A stretch of DNA of 64,000 nt from Colwellia sp. Its GTDB lineage: Bacteria > Pseudomonadota > Gammaproteobacteria > Enterobacterales > Alteromonadaceae. The position numbers and the translations under genes are program-made. The notes beneath the pieces were generated by a model. The model had not been told where the DNA came from, did no database searches, and was given only the letters and a program-made list of their open reading frames with translations. The stretch is from NCBI GenBank assembly GCA_013215295.1, contig JABSOZ010000011.1, positions 62,001-126,000 of the forward strand. The letters run 5' to 3'. Shown piece after piece: positions 8,737-18,804 of this stretch (its first letter is position 1; each line of letters begins with the position of its first letter).

Positions 8737-11472
8737 CTATTCAGCTGCGCCCTCAATTAGCGATTGCAAACTTAACAGCTGTGCGATGCTAAAAGGGAGA
8801 TCGGCACTACCATTTTGTACAAGCCTAAAACCATTTGGCTTCACATTTACACTGTATAGTGATGATACATTTGAGTTTAAATTTTGTACAACTTCTTTTT
8901 GCTCTGCTGATAAATTTGTTGGAATTTTATCAACCAGATCAGCAACTAATTCACCGATACGGCTAAAGACAAGTGCGGAGAAGTCTAACTCGCCATTATT
9001 GGGCAATAACGATTGAAACTCGCTGTCTGTTAATAAACTCGCTGAGGTTTGATAATATTTAATGGCATTTTCAAGTTGCGCCATATTCGCAGCAGCAACC
9101 AAGTAACCATCAACATAAACATAAGACAGCTTTTGAAAGACACTCGAGTTACTTACCCCTTGGCTACTCAATTGGTAGGCGTTGAAGTCGCTAATCTGTG
9201 TTTTTGATATAAGTATGGAAGTCCCTTTGTTCTCAGCAGCCATTTTTTCATTGATGTATTCGATTATCTGTTCGATATTCTGTTGCAGCATATTTTCGTC
9301 ATAAACTTCCAAAACTACTTTCCATGAAGGCACTGGCAATAACGGTCCGTCGAGTCCTAAGGCAAATTCACCGCCTAATGTTGCTAATACTTCTTGCTTC
9401 ACTTGCTGCCATTTTTGGCTATCAAGAATGCTATCATGGCTAGTATTTTGTGTTTCATTTGTGCTTTCATTGGTCGTCGCACTGTTGTCTGTTGAGGATG
9501 CAAAATTTTCAATTATTTGTTTCATTTCTTCAATAATAATTGCGGGGTCTTTAAAGGCCGCCGCCGCTATCATGGTAGTATCAACAGAAAAGAACTCCAT
9601 TGATGCCAAGGGTCCAGGAGCTGCTAACCAAGACATCATGCCTGTGCGCTCACCGTCGAATAACAACTCTGCCACTAGGGAAGTACGATCACCCGTTTGT
9701 CGTCTTTCCGCCGTTAAATATTGCGCTTTGTTTAATCCACTAACGGCTAATCCTTTATTTGAATCCACATTTTCTGAATCACTTACCTCTGTCATTATTT
9801 TAGCTAAATGCACAGCGCCAAGCATCTCAGTACCTTTTGAATAGGCATTGTTTAACAAAGTATGAAGACCACTTCCAACAAAGTCACTTGAACCTTGTGC
9901 CAAAATCGCCTGCATCTCTTTCATGGAGTCAGCACCTACGGTAGCTACCAGTAAGTCACCCATTAACCAAATTGATAACTCACCGGAAACTGCTTGTTCG
10001 GGATCATCAATAAGCGCAATTTTTATCTCATGCTGATTATCGTCGTCTCCAATACTTAAGGTTAACTGCTGCAAGTGTGCTTCTATATCAGCTACGGTAG
10101 TACCCGCATCAACTTCAGATAAGATAACCGGACTAAAGCGAAAATTATTATCTGCATTATTACCTGTACTGTTTAAAGAAATTGTCACCACAGTTTCATC
10201 ACCAAGGAGGTCACCAAAATTAGCCAGACTTGCCATGATGGCATCTAACTGCTTGGTATCGGTCGGTAAATCGTCCCCCATACCCTCTAACGTATTAAAA
10301 TGAGACTTAAACAAGTCATAAACTTCGGCTATTTTTTTAGGCGCATTGGGTACTGCTATGTAAGCAACGGTATTAATGGGTGAAAGATCAAGTAAACGGG
10401 TCGAATAACGTGGGCCCGTATCTATCACTGAATTGAAATCTTTTTTGAAGGCTGACAATGCACTAAGCATATGAATATATTTGTCGGCGTCTCGACTCCA
10501 GGATATTTCATCCGCAATTTTTAGGGCGACGGTATCATAGCGCGAGCTTATTTGGTCGCCGGGTAATAAACTTTCGCTTATGCCTTTTTGCAATACCTGA
10601 ACTTCACCTTCAATAACGGCTACGCGAGAGCCCATGGTGCCATGAGCCACTTCGAAGATAGTTCCTGTAACAGATACCAACACTTCATTGGTTTTAACAA
10701 CTAGCGTTCCTGAGCCTTGAGGTGAAGCTTCAACTAATATTTTCCCCCGCTCTACATCTATGCGATTACCTGAGCCACGTCGAACCACACTCAACTGCGT
10801 ACGTTCATTCACTTCAACTCGTGACCCGTCATCAAGTACCAAAAGCGCACCACCGTTTATGGAAGTACGAATATTTTGGTGTCCATCAATCCAGACGCCT
10901 TCTTTTAATGGCGTTAACTGCCCCTGTTCAACAAGAAACAAATCCCCTTGTATCTCCTCTATCAGTACCAAATCAGATTGATCTAAAGACGGGAGTTTAG
11001 GTAAAATCATGAAAGCTGTAAACGCAATAACAACAAGTGCTGCACTGCGGATAAACCAGTTTGACATTGTTCGCTTTTGTGATTTTGTTTGATCCTGTGA
11101 ATCGCTCTTATCACCTTTGAGGGCCGTTTCTGTCGTATTATTTCTAGCATTCGTTAGTGCACGACGTAATGGAATAGATCTTCTGCTCTCCTCTTCAAAT
11201 AGTAACGTTTGCGCCGGAGAAAGTTGTTTTTGCAAATAATCGGGGATTGCCGCGATATAATCTTCAATTGAATCGAATTTCAACGAATTCGCTGGTGCGT
11301 GTTGCACTACAGTGGTATTCGCTGCATTTGTATTAGCAGCCTTGAGTAACTGCTTAACGCGATCACCAGCTGCGAGCATCTCTGCCTGTGGTGGAATATC
11401 GGCTTTGATGGATGCTACCGCTGCATCGATCAATTCATTGTTTTCATTACTGTTGTTAATGTCATCTTTCAT
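8737..11472 (-). CDS. FecR-domain membrane protein with large duplicated C-terminal region
   Basis: A 911-aa protein, far longer than ordinary FecR anti-sigma factors (about 320 aa). Residues 1-135 are polar and cytoplasmic, a single membrane span lies at about 141-158, and a FecR domain spans about 171-307. The remaining 600 residues are predicted periplasmic and contain two similar modules: GDLLVATVGADSMKEMQAIL (about 503) and DGYLVAAANMAQLENAI (about 786), each followed by a SxxFxxLL-like segment. This pattern recalls the DUF3352 family, though the assignment is tentative. It overlaps the ECF sigma gene by 4 nt, so it is the likely anti-sigma partner and signal receiver. No TonB receptor is adjacent, unlike FecIRA systems. 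Confidence 0.75.
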   Translation of the reverse strand: MKDDINNSNENNELIDAAVASIKADIPPQAEMLAAGDRVKQLLKAANTNAANTTVVQHAPANSLKFDSIEDYIAAIPDYLQKQLSPAQTLLFEEESRRSIPLRRALTNARNNTTETALKGDKSDSQDQTKSQKRTMSNWFIRSAALVVIAFTAFMILPKLPSLDQSDLVLIEEIQGDLFLVEQGQLTPLKEGVWIDGHQNIRTSINGGALLVLDDGSRVEVNERTQLSVVRRGSGNRIDVERGKILVEASPQGSGTLVVKTNEVLVSVTGTIFEVAHGTMGSRVAVIEGEVQVLQKGISESLLPGDQISSRYDTVALKIADEISWSRDADKYIHMLSALSAFKKDFNSVIDTGPRYSTRLLDLSPINTVAYIAVPNAPKKIAEVYDLFKSHFNTLEGMGDDLPTDTKQLDAIMASLANFGDLLGDETVVTISLNSTGNNADNNFRFSPVILSEVDAGTTVADIEAHLQQLTLSIGDDDNQHEIKIALIDDPEQAVSGELSIWLMGDLLVATVGADSMKEMQAILAQGSSDFVGSGLHTLLNNAYSKGTEMLGAVHLAKIMTEVSDSENVDSNKGLAVSGLNKAQYLTAERRQTGDRTSLVAELLFDGERTGMMSWLAAPGPLASMEFFSVDTTMIAAAAFKDPAIIIEEMKQIIENFASSTDNSATTNESTNETQNTSHDSILDSQKWQQVKQEVLATLGGEFALGLDGPLLPVPSWKVVLEVYDENMLQQNIEQIIEYINEKMAAENKGTSILISKTQISDFNAYQLSSQGVSNSSVFQKLSYVYVDGYLVAAANMAQLENAIKYYQTSASLLTDSEFQSLLPNNGELDFSALVFSRIGELVADLVDKIPTNLSAEQKEVVQNLNSNVSSLYSVNVKPNGFRLVQNGSADLPFSIAQLLSLQSLIEGAAE

Positions 11473-12053
11473 AAATTATCTCCTGAAAATTCATTCAAAA
11501 ATTTCTTCAATTGCTCGCGAGTTCTATGAAGCTCTACGGCGATACTCGCTGCTGACGTGTCCAGCATTATCGCAATATCAGCATTACTAAAAGCTTCAAA
11601 ATAACGTAAAGCAAAAATTTCTGCTGCTCGTTGGTTTAAGCTTGATAACGCACTGCGCAATTGTTTACGTAATTCAGTTTGAAGCAAATCATTAGCCCCA
11701 CTCAAACTCGCGGGCCCTGCTTGTTCATCGATATCTTCAAAATCAAGTATTTGTCTTCGTCCTTTACTACGAAGAATATCAAGACTGGCGTTAATGGCGG
11801 ATCTGCACAAATAGTTTTTCGGATTGACTCCGGCAGGGTCATTACCATTGCCAGAACGCTTGAGCAAACCCAAAAAGACAGACTGCAACACATCTTCAGC
11901 GTCGTGTGTATTGCCAGAAATTCGATATGCAGCCAAATAAACACGCTCATGATGTTCGCGAAATAGCTTATCGACAAAAGCTGGACAGATTAAATCAAGT
12001 CCACCTGCTGCTTTGATATGCTGTTTTTTAATGTTGATAGATTCATTTCCCAT
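11469..12053 (-). CDS. ECF-type RNA polymerase sigma factor
   Basis: A sigma-70-family factor of about 194 aa. Region 2 is seen in FREHHERVYLAAYRISGNTHDAEDVLQSVFLGLLKR and region 4 in LNQRAAEIFALRYFEAFSNADIAIMLDTS. The frame also has a TTG at 12089 that would add 12 residues; neither start has a clear Shine-Dalgarno, and I prefer the ATG at 12053. Its stop overlaps the start of the FecR-type gene, the standard arrangement of a sigma factor with its membrane regulator. It probably drives its own operon including the two ABC systems; I did not find a repeated promoter to prove this. Confidence 0.85.
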   Translation of the reverse strand: MGNESINIKKQHIKAAGGLDLICPAFVDKLFREHHERVYLAAYRISGNTHDAEDVLQSVFLGLLKRSGNGNDPAGVNPKNYLCRSAINASLDILRSKGRRQILDFEDIDEQAGPASLSGANDLLQTELRKQLRSALSSLNQRAAEIFALRYFEAFSNADIAIMLDTSAASIAVELHRTREQLKKFLNEFSGDNL

Positions 12054-12089
12054 ACTAGTTAAACGATTTACATCTAGAGATATTAACAA

Positions 12090-12629
12090 CTAAATAAAAA
12101 TATTTTCTGATTTGGTAAAACTAGTGCCATTTGAATAGGGATGCGAGCTTAAGGATAAGTGATAATTTACGATGTTAATGGGTGAAATTAAGGTTAAATG
12201 TTTGCAGTAAGAGAAGTCTATTTGGATACATTGCTCCTTAATATACCGCTAGAAAAGTTTTGTCTGCGACTTAAAAATGAAAGTTAAAATATAGAATAAA
12301 AATAAATGGGGAATTTGAGATACTCACATACGAGGCTTTACATAACACCCAGTACTATTTTTGATAATGACAAATTGATAAGAAGGTATTTGAGCAAGCC
12401 GCTTGCTTTCCTTAATAGAAAACAAGCGGTTACTAAAATTAGTGAGCTGACACTATAAGTCAGCTTCCTCATACTTATAATGCTATGTTTTTCGTATCCC
12501 TACAGCTTTCTGTTATTTGCTACGCCGCCTATAAACTTAGACGATCTTTTTCTAGGTGATTGTAAACTCTTTAGGTAAATAAATTTAAATTTCGTGGGAA
12601 TTTCTTAGGATTTAAATTTATAGTTCATT
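12090..12629. other. Intergenic, 540 bp, holds rnpB-like repeat copy 1
   Basis: This region separates the ECF operon from the sensor-kinase operon. It contains repeat copy 1 (12312-12465). At 12580-12620 an 11-bp inverted repeat TAAATTTAAAT/ATTTAAATTTA could end the kinase transcript, but it is AT-only. No ORF is convincing. Confidence 0.6.
12312..12465 (-). repeat. Dispersed repeat copy 1, matching the rnpB 3' end
   Basis: On the minus strand it reads a 7-bp hairpin (AGCTGAC/GTCAGCT around TTATAGT), then a second hairpin CCGCTTG/CAAGCGG. Bases 12423-12465 are identical to 20563-20605 (43 bp) in copy 2. The 19-bp core AGTGAGCTGACACTATAAG (12441-12459) is identical to the mature 3' end of rnpB at 26955-26973. 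Outside the 43 bp the two copies are only partly similar. All three are in the same orientation. Confidence 0.8.
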
Positions 12630-13952
12630 TTATTTGTTAGGGATTTTTATACATGCCTTCGCGCCTTTTTCATTAACCTTATTTACTAAGGTTAATTGCC
12701 CGCCATGCTGTTCTATAATGTTTCGACACAGCACTAAACCTATCCCTTGGCCATTTGTTTTTGTTGTATAAAAAGGTACAAATAAGTTTTCACTGTTTTG
12801 AATACCACTACCATTATCGCCAATTTCTATCATGGTAAAACCGGCTAGTTGATAACTGTGAAAACTTATGGTTATTTTCTCCCTCTCCTTGCTTTGCAAA
12901 ACACTTGCTTGTTTTGCATTAGAAATAAGGTTTATTAACACCTGTTCAAACAATATTGGATCAGCGGTAATATGCGAAACTTCTAATGTAGTTTTAAACG
13001 CTAGGTCTGGGTGTAGCAAGCACATTTTTGAGAGTGAGATTTGTAGATCTATTTCCTTAAGATTAAGACTATAAATTTGTGTCATCTGACTATATTGTTG
13101 AACAAATTCAGTTAAATTTTGACTGCGTTCAACGATAACTTCAAGGGCTTCTTTTTGATCAGGAACTTGGCTAAATTGAGCCAATGTTTGTGCTAATGAT
13201 TGAATCGGCGTTAAAGTATTTTTAATTTCATGACTTAATACCCTAACAACCTGCTGCCAAGACTGAGATTGCATCTTTCTCAATTCAGAACTGATATCAG
13301 TTAACATTAACAAGTGATGTTGTCCTGAGTGATCTTTAAAGCTGCTGGAACGAATTTTAAAACGTTGGGCTTGTTCTTTTTCATCAAAGCACCATTCGTT
13401 TTCAAATTGTGATAAACCGAAGGATTTAATCGGCATTAGGCGCACTAAACGCCAATCTTTGTTTAGCCAATTTGATAAAGCTTGATTACCGTAAACAAGC
13501 TTATTCTGTTCATTGATTAACAGTACCGGGCTGTCTAATTGCTTTATCAAGCTATGAACTAATATGTCTTTTTCGTCGAATAAGCGTTTTTTTTGTCTTA
13601 GCAGATGGGCAAGACTGCCTACCTCATGAAATAATTGCGCACTAACGCCTTGAGAAAAAACGGGAATGGTTTCAAAAGAGTAATCATCAACTTTAATTGA
13701 CTCTAGTGACGTTAACAAACCAAAATATGGCTGTATTAGCTTGTTTTTTATTTTTTCACTGATAAATGCCAAAAAAGGTAAGATAAAAATAAAGGTTGTC
13801 ACCACCAATAACAGCGACTGACTAATGAACCAAGTACTGAGTAACATTAGAAACAGTAGTATAAAATTAACGCTAAACAATACTCGATTAAGCCATTGTT
13901 CTAAACTTAATGCACTCATCGTTGGTAACTTATTGCTCTGTTCACTTTCCAT
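12630..13952 (-). CDS. NtrY-like sensor histidine kinase
   Basis: A 440-aa kinase with two adjacent membrane segments near the N-terminus (about residues 19-60), a PAS-like region, a dimerisation helix with H-box SHEIKNTLTPIQ (His about 241), and an ATPase domain with N-box NLISNAKQAS, DNGSGI and QGIGLVLCRNI. ATG at 13952 follows the regulator stop by 1 nt (TGAaATG). An upstream GTG at 13985 would overlap the regulator by 32 nt and is the alternative. It is the last gene of the HlyD-ATPase-MacB-regulator-kinase operon and should phosphorylate the NtrC-type regulator next to it. Confidence 0.9.
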   Translation of the reverse strand: MESEQSNKLPTMSALSLEQWLNRVLFSVNFILLFLMLLSTWFISQSLLLVVTTFIFILPFLAFISEKIKNKLIQPYFGLLTSLESIKVDDYSFETIPVFSQGVSAQLFHEVGSLAHLLRQKKRLFDEKDILVHSLIKQLDSPVLLINEQNKLVYGNQALSNWLNKDWRLVRLMPIKSFGLSQFENEWCFDEKEQAQRFKIRSSSFKDHSGQHHLLMLTDISSELRKMQSQSWQQVVRVLSHEIKNTLTPIQSLAQTLAQFSQVPDQKEALEVIVERSQNLTEFVQQYSQMTQIYSLNLKEIDLQISLSKMCLLHPDLAFKTTLEVSHITADPILFEQVLINLISNAKQASVLQSKEREKITISFHSYQLAGFTMIEIGDNGSGIQNSENLFVPFYTTKTNGQGIGLVLCRNIIEQHGGQLTLVNKVNEKGAKACIKIPNK

Positions 13953-13953
13953 T

Positions 13954-15405
13954 TCAGCTGAGTACCTTAAGGTAGTCTTTGGCACTGATTTTATATTTTT
14001 CTAAGCGACGATAAATAGCACTTTTACTTAATCCTAATAGTGCGGCCGCTTCATGGGTTTGCCCATGACATTGACTTAACGCTAGGTCGATTAACAGTCG
14101 TTCAGCAGCTTCAATGGTCATCAACGACAACCCCTGTTCTTTGTTTATAGACTGGATTGTTGACCTTTCATTATTTATATCATCTTGCTGGTAATTATCG
14201 TTTAACATCAGATTTTCTGCTTTGATGGCTACCTCTTTATGCATTAAAACGACACGTTCAAGTATATGGCTCAGTTCGCGCAAGTTACCTGGAAAGTCAT
14301 AACGACATAATCGCTTGATGGCACAAGGTAATAAACTCATCAGTGGTTTGTCATACTGCAGACACAACTTAGTCAGCATAATTTCAGCAAGCTCGGGAAT
14401 ATCTGCAACTCGCTCTCGTAAAGCTGGAATGGTTAATTCTATGGTGTTTAACCTAAAGTAGAGATCTTGTCTAAAAAGTCCTTGATCAAACAAGTCCTTA
14501 AAATTGGCATTCGTTGCACTGATCAAACGAACATTCGCTTTTTGTGTAATGCTCGATCCTACCGGCTCGTATTCTCCTGATTCAAGCACCCTTAATAACT
14601 TTCCCTGTGAAGCGAGGGGAATATTAGCCACTTCATCAAGAAACAAGGTACCAGACTCTGCTAGCTCAAATCGTCCAATACGCGTTTGATGTGCACCGGT
14701 GAATGCGCCTTTAGTGTGACCAAACATTTCGCTTTCAAACAAGTCGCCTGGAATAGCCCCCATATTAACGCTAACTAATCCGGAGCTGTTAGGCTGGTCA
14801 TGTTTTGAGCGTTGATTATATTTATGGTGAATATAATGGACTAGGGTACTTTTACCCGTGCCATTTTCACCGGTTAATAAAATTGTCGCCTTGGTTTGGG
14901 CAACCTCATCAAGTTGGCCTATTAATGTTTTCATCGCAGGAGAATGAGCAACAATCATTAATTGTTCTTCTATCTCAGCTTCATTTGTTTGTTGTAGTTT
15001 CTGATTTTGCTTTTGTAGTTCTTCCACTTTCAAACACTGTTTTATGACTTGTAATAACCTTTGATTGTTCCAAGGTTTTTCAATAAAGTCTTGTGCCCCG
15101 GCTTTAAGTGCCTTAACCACTAAATCAGCACTCGACCATGCAGTAATAGCCACAACAAGTAAATGCTCATTAAAAGCCATTATTTTTCGTAAACAATACA
15201 ACCCCTCTTCACCTGATGTAGTATCAAGTGAAAAATTCATATCTAATAACACGAGATTAACCACTGCAGTTTCAAGTAAAGCTAAGCCGGTAACAGGGCT
15301 GTCTGCTTCAATGACCTCAAAACCAAAATTACTCAAAAAAAAGCGTGCGCTTAATCTGACTTCAGCATTATCGTCAATAATAAGTATTGTTTGTTTCTTT
15401 GTCAT
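13954..15405 (-). CDS. Sigma-54-dependent response regulator (NtrC family)
   Basis: A 483-aa protein: receiver domain with phospho-acceptor Asp55 (LVLLDMNF), AAA+ domain with Walker A GENGTGKS (179-186), an intact sigma-54 contact loop GAFTGA (233-238) and FLDEVANIP, and a C-terminal Fis-type helix-turn-helix (HEAAALLGLSKSAIYRRL). It activates sigma-54 polymerase from a distance. The only matching promoter I found is in front of the operon it belongs to (20127-20142) with two palindromes 50-105 bp upstream, which suggests positive autoregulation together with the transporter. Confidence 0.92.
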   Translation of the reverse strand: MTKKQTILIIDDNAEVRLSARFFLSNFGFEVIEADSPVTGLALLETAVVNLVLLDMNFSLDTTSGEEGLYCLRKIMAFNEHLLVVAITAWSSADLVVKALKAGAQDFIEKPWNNQRLLQVIKQCLKVEELQKQNQKLQQTNEAEIEEQLMIVAHSPAMKTLIGQLDEVAQTKATILLTGENGTGKSTLVHYIHHKYNQRSKHDQPNSSGLVSVNMGAIPGDLFESEMFGHTKGAFTGAHQTRIGRFELAESGTLFLDEVANIPLASQGKLLRVLESGEYEPVGSSITQKANVRLISATNANFKDLFDQGLFRQDLYFRLNTIELTIPALRERVADIPELAEIMLTKLCLQYDKPLMSLLPCAIKRLCRYDFPGNLRELSHILERVVLMHKEVAIKAENLMLNDNYQQDDINNERSTIQSINKEQGLSLMTIEAAERLLIDLALSQCHGQTHEAAALLGLSKSAIYRRLEKYKISAKDYLKVLS

Positions 15406-15499
15406 AATGATTTGATAGCTTAATATTGCTGCTTTTAATTAAAGATATTAGCATAAAGACAGCAATTTATTCAGTAACTTATAACCAACTCAGCTCTTA

Positions 15500-17914
15500 T
15501 TATTCGTCTCTTAATGCTTTCACAGGGTCTTGCTTTACCATGCTTTTAACCGGGATAAAACAAGCAATAAATGAGAAGCCCAGTAATAAAAGTAAAGAAA
15601 GTATGATTTGAATGGCATCAGGTGAGCCTAAGTGTTCTATTTGATTCATGGCGACTTGATAAATTAGCACCGCAAATAAAAGGCTTGCACATAACCCTAG
15701 CATTACCGGTTTCAACGCATCTTTAAGCACTAAATTAATAATACGTTTACGTTTAGCGCCTAAGGCCATACGTACGCCTAATTCATAACGCCTCATTTGT
15801 GTTGAGTAACTGATCACGCCATATATACCAGTACAAGCAAGGATGAGGGCAAAAAGGCTTAAACCCGCGGCTAACCATGCCGTTAAACGGTATTGATAAA
15901 ACATCGCTTGTGCGGCTTGTGCTAATGGCAAATAATCTTGAATACGCAAACTTTTATCAACGATGCGTAATTGTTCAAGCAAGGCTATTTTAGACATCGG
16001 CATATTAGGTTTTATTTTTAAATTTAGCGTCAATCGCCACCATGGCCTAGCTGGCAAATATAATTGTGGTCGGCTTTCTTCTGAGAGGTTGCCAATATAG
16101 TTCTCGGTAACGCCGATGATTAAATTAGCCTTACCATTGCTATTATAAATATACTGCCCAGCTACATCGACCTTATTAAATATCTTTAATGCACTGGCCT
16201 TACTTAAGATGATTACATTTTTTTGCTCAGTTATTTCTTCCAAGCTAAAGTTTCGCCCCGATAAAAGTGAAAGTTGCAGTGTATCTATGTAGCTTTCATC
16301 AATAGTATTAAACCTAAAACTGCCTAAACGTTTATTATTTTTATCATAGTAGGCCATGCCCCAAGGCCATTTTAAAATAGGAGCAGAAGTAGTAATTGCA
16401 ACACTATCAACTTGAGGCAATTGGCTGAAATGCTGTTTAAGTTGACGTGCCAAAGTCGTCAGTTGTTGCGTACCTTGATAATTTTTACCGGCATCAATCC
16501 AGACACTGGTCACATTATCAACGTTTATACCTAAAGGCTTGTTAACGGTTTCCAAATTAGTTTGTAAAACCATAGAAGTGACTAACAACAAAAGTCCGGT
16601 AAGGGAGACTTGTGAGGCAATGAGCATTTTCCTTATTTTAGGAGAGACTTGCGCATTGGTACCTTTACCACTGGCAGATAATTGCTCTTTTAAAGCATCA
16701 TATGACACAGCAAATTTACCAAAAAATGCTAATAATGCAGCTAATACAACAGAAATAATCAAACTAAATATTATTGTCGTGCTATCTAAACTCAGTTCAT
16801 TAAGTCGGGGTAAAGCCTCTCCTGCAATTTCTCGCGTTAATACTAATAACCATGCAGCAATAACAAGCGCAAATATAGCGGCACTTATGGTTAAAAGTAA
16901 ACTCTCAACAAAAAGTTTTTTAAATATGGCTTTGGGTTTAGCTCCTATGCAAGCGCAAATAGCGAGCAGCTGTTGTTTTTTACTAATATGAGATAAATAT
17001 AAGTTAACCACATTGGCAAAAGCGATCAATAAAAGCACTAAAGATGCCGCAAAAATGACTAAGGTAATTTGAGCACTATCACCCTGTATTGACTCACTTA
17101 ATTTCGTTAAATGTGCTTTTAATTCTGTATCTTCGTAATTTGTTGTATCTACACCTTCTTGTGTGAAATCCTTCAAGATCATTGAAAGTTGTTCAGCAAC
17201 GCCAGCTAGACTCTGACCATCAGATAAACGAACCAAACTCAATAGACTAGAAGTTCCTCGACCAATACTTTCATTAAGACCACTATACTTAAAAGGTAAA
17301 TAAACTTGACTTGCGTAAGAGGTAAAAGTATCAGGCTCTTTAAAACCTTGTGCAATAACACCAACGATTTTATATTGTTCATCGTTTACTTGCATACTTT
17401 GACCAATAACTTGTTTGCTGCCAGCAAAGTCAGTTTGCCAAAGCTGATAACTTATGACAGCTTCAGCTTTTGCCTCACTCAATGGCGCTTTATCATCGCT
17501 TTGGGAAAAAGCACCACCCAACTCAAAAGGTATACTTAACAAAGAAAATAATTCATTACTTAAAAAAAGCGTTGATATTACTGGTTCACTAGGGCTACTT
17601 ACCAGTATACCGCTACCACTATTAATGATTGCAGAACTAATAAACTCTTTGCTTAATCTATGCATCCTTATTTGAGCGCCGATAATTTGACTACCAATAT
17701 TATCTTTGCCATCCCTGAATTTGTTTTGCTCTAAAATGTATAACTGCTCAGCATTGGCATAAGGAAGTTCTTTAAATAAAATCAGTTGATTTAAATTAAA
17801 TGCAGCAAATAAAGCCCCTAAAGTGATGGCTAAAGTAAACACTAAAGTGAAGACAAAAATAGGGGTTTTCTTCAAACCTGCAATACTGTGGATAATTTCA
17901 TGTTTAAGCTTCAT
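15500..17914 (-). CDS. MacB-like ABC transporter permease (MacB_PCD / FtsX)
   Basis: An 804-aa permease with a membrane segment at about 20-40, a large periplasmic domain, and three-helix FtsX blocks, followed by a second periplasmic domain and a C-terminal FtsX block with GIYGVISYSTQMRRYELGVRMALGA. This duplicated 2 x (periplasmic + FtsX) layout with about 8 helices is the ADOP/MacB-related type. The ATPase is separate (gene upstream, 1-nt TAATG overlap). With the HlyD-like adaptor it should form a mechanotransmission-type efflux pump working with an outer-membrane channel encoded elsewhere. Confidence 0.88.
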   Translation of the reverse strand: MKLKHEIIHSIAGLKKTPIFVFTLVFTLAITLGALFAAFNLNQLILFKELPYANAEQLYILEQNKFRDGKDNIGSQIIGAQIRMHRLSKEFISSAIINSGSGILVSSPSEPVISTLFLSNELFSLLSIPFELGGAFSQSDDKAPLSEAKAEAVISYQLWQTDFAGSKQVIGQSMQVNDEQYKIVGVIAQGFKEPDTFTSYASQVYLPFKYSGLNESIGRGTSSLLSLVRLSDGQSLAGVAEQLSMILKDFTQEGVDTTNYEDTELKAHLTKLSESIQGDSAQITLVIFAASLVLLLIAFANVVNLYLSHISKKQQLLAICACIGAKPKAIFKKLFVESLLLTISAAIFALVIAAWLLVLTREIAGEALPRLNELSLDSTTIIFSLIISVVLAALLAFFGKFAVSYDALKEQLSASGKGTNAQVSPKIRKMLIASQVSLTGLLLLVTSMVLQTNLETVNKPLGINVDNVTSVWIDAGKNYQGTQQLTTLARQLKQHFSQLPQVDSVAITTSAPILKWPWGMAYYDKNNKRLGSFRFNTIDESYIDTLQLSLLSGRNFSLEEITEQKNVIILSKASALKIFNKVDVAGQYIYNSNGKANLIIGVTENYIGNLSEESRPQLYLPARPWWRLTLNLKIKPNMPMSKIALLEQLRIVDKSLRIQDYLPLAQAAQAMFYQYRLTAWLAAGLSLFALILACTGIYGVISYSTQMRRYELGVRMALGAKRKRIINLVLKDALKPVMLGLCASLLFAVLIYQVAMNQIEHLGSPDAIQIILSLLLLLGFSFIACFIPVKSMVKQDPVKALRDE

Positions 17915-18693
17915 TAGCTCGCCTCCCCAACCATCATCACAGGTTCTGTGATCATTTCACCATCAAGTAAGTGCATTTGAGTGTCGGCAATTTCAGCGTA
18001 CCGCGTATCATGGGTCACCATACAAATGGTCGTACCGGCTTTGTTTAAACTCTTCAATAAAGCCATAACTGCATCACCATTTTTTGAATCTAGGTTCCCG
18101 GTAGGTTCATCAACCAATAAAATAGCGGGCTTGCCGACAAGTGCACGGGCAATAGCAATACGCTGCTGTTGTCCGCCAGAAAGTTGGTTAGGGTTATGCT
18201 CTGCTCGGTGCCCCATATTAACTTGGGCTAGCGCGCTATGTACGGCTTCCTTAATTTCGGTTTCCGTTAACTCTTTAGCCCCGTTGTCGACTTCTCGATA
18301 CCTTAAAACTAAAGCAATGTTTTCGAAAACACTCAGCTCATCAATCAAGTTAAATGACTGAAATATAAAACCAATACTTTTATTGCGTATTTCTGCTCGC
18401 ATATCAACGCCTAATTGACTGACATCTTTTCCAACAATATGATAACTGCCTGTACTCGGGCTATCTAATAAGCCCATAATGGCGAGCAATGAGGATTTTC
18501 CACAGCCTGAAGGACCTGAAATAGAGACGAAATCACCTTTATAAATAGTTAAATCGACACTTCTTAACGCATGAGTTTCCATGTTATGGGTGCGAAAAAC
18601 TTTGCCAATATTACTTAATTGCAAACAAATCTCTTTTTTATTTGCTGATTGATTGATTACGTTTTGAGTTGTATTTTTCAATTCTGTCATCAT
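17914..18693 (-). CDS. MacB/LolD-type ABC ATPase
   Basis: A 259-aa ATPase with Walker A GPSGCGKSS, signature [15 protein letters not shown] and Walker [14 protein letters not shown], all typical of the LolD/MacB branch. It ends by overlapping the permease start by 1 nt and starts 111 bp after the adaptor gene. It energises the permease at 15500-17914. Confidence 0.92.
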   Translation of the reverse strand: MMTELKNTTQNVINQSANKKEICLQLSNIGKVFRTHNMETHALRSVDLTIYKGDFVSISGPSGCGKSSLLAIMGLLDSPSTGSYHIVGKDVSQLGVDMRAEIRNKSIGFIFQSFNLIDELSVFENIALVLRYREVDNGAKELTETEIKEAVHSALAQVNMGHRAEHNPNQLSGGQQQRIAIARALVGKPAILLVDEPTGNLDSKNGDAVMALLKSLNKAGTTICMVTHDTRYAEIADTQMHLLDGEMITEPVMMVGEAS

Positions 18694-18804
18694 ATTTACC
18701 TGTTTTTTGCTGATAATGCTAACATTTGCATTTAAAATTATTTAATTAATAAGACTTTAAAGTTTCTAAGTTCAAGTGACTTATTTGAAAGTGTTTACTT
18801 AAAA

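Noticed and set aside
12580-12620. AT-only inverted repeat as a mobile-element end
   Set aside because: No second end or target duplication; at most a weak terminator.
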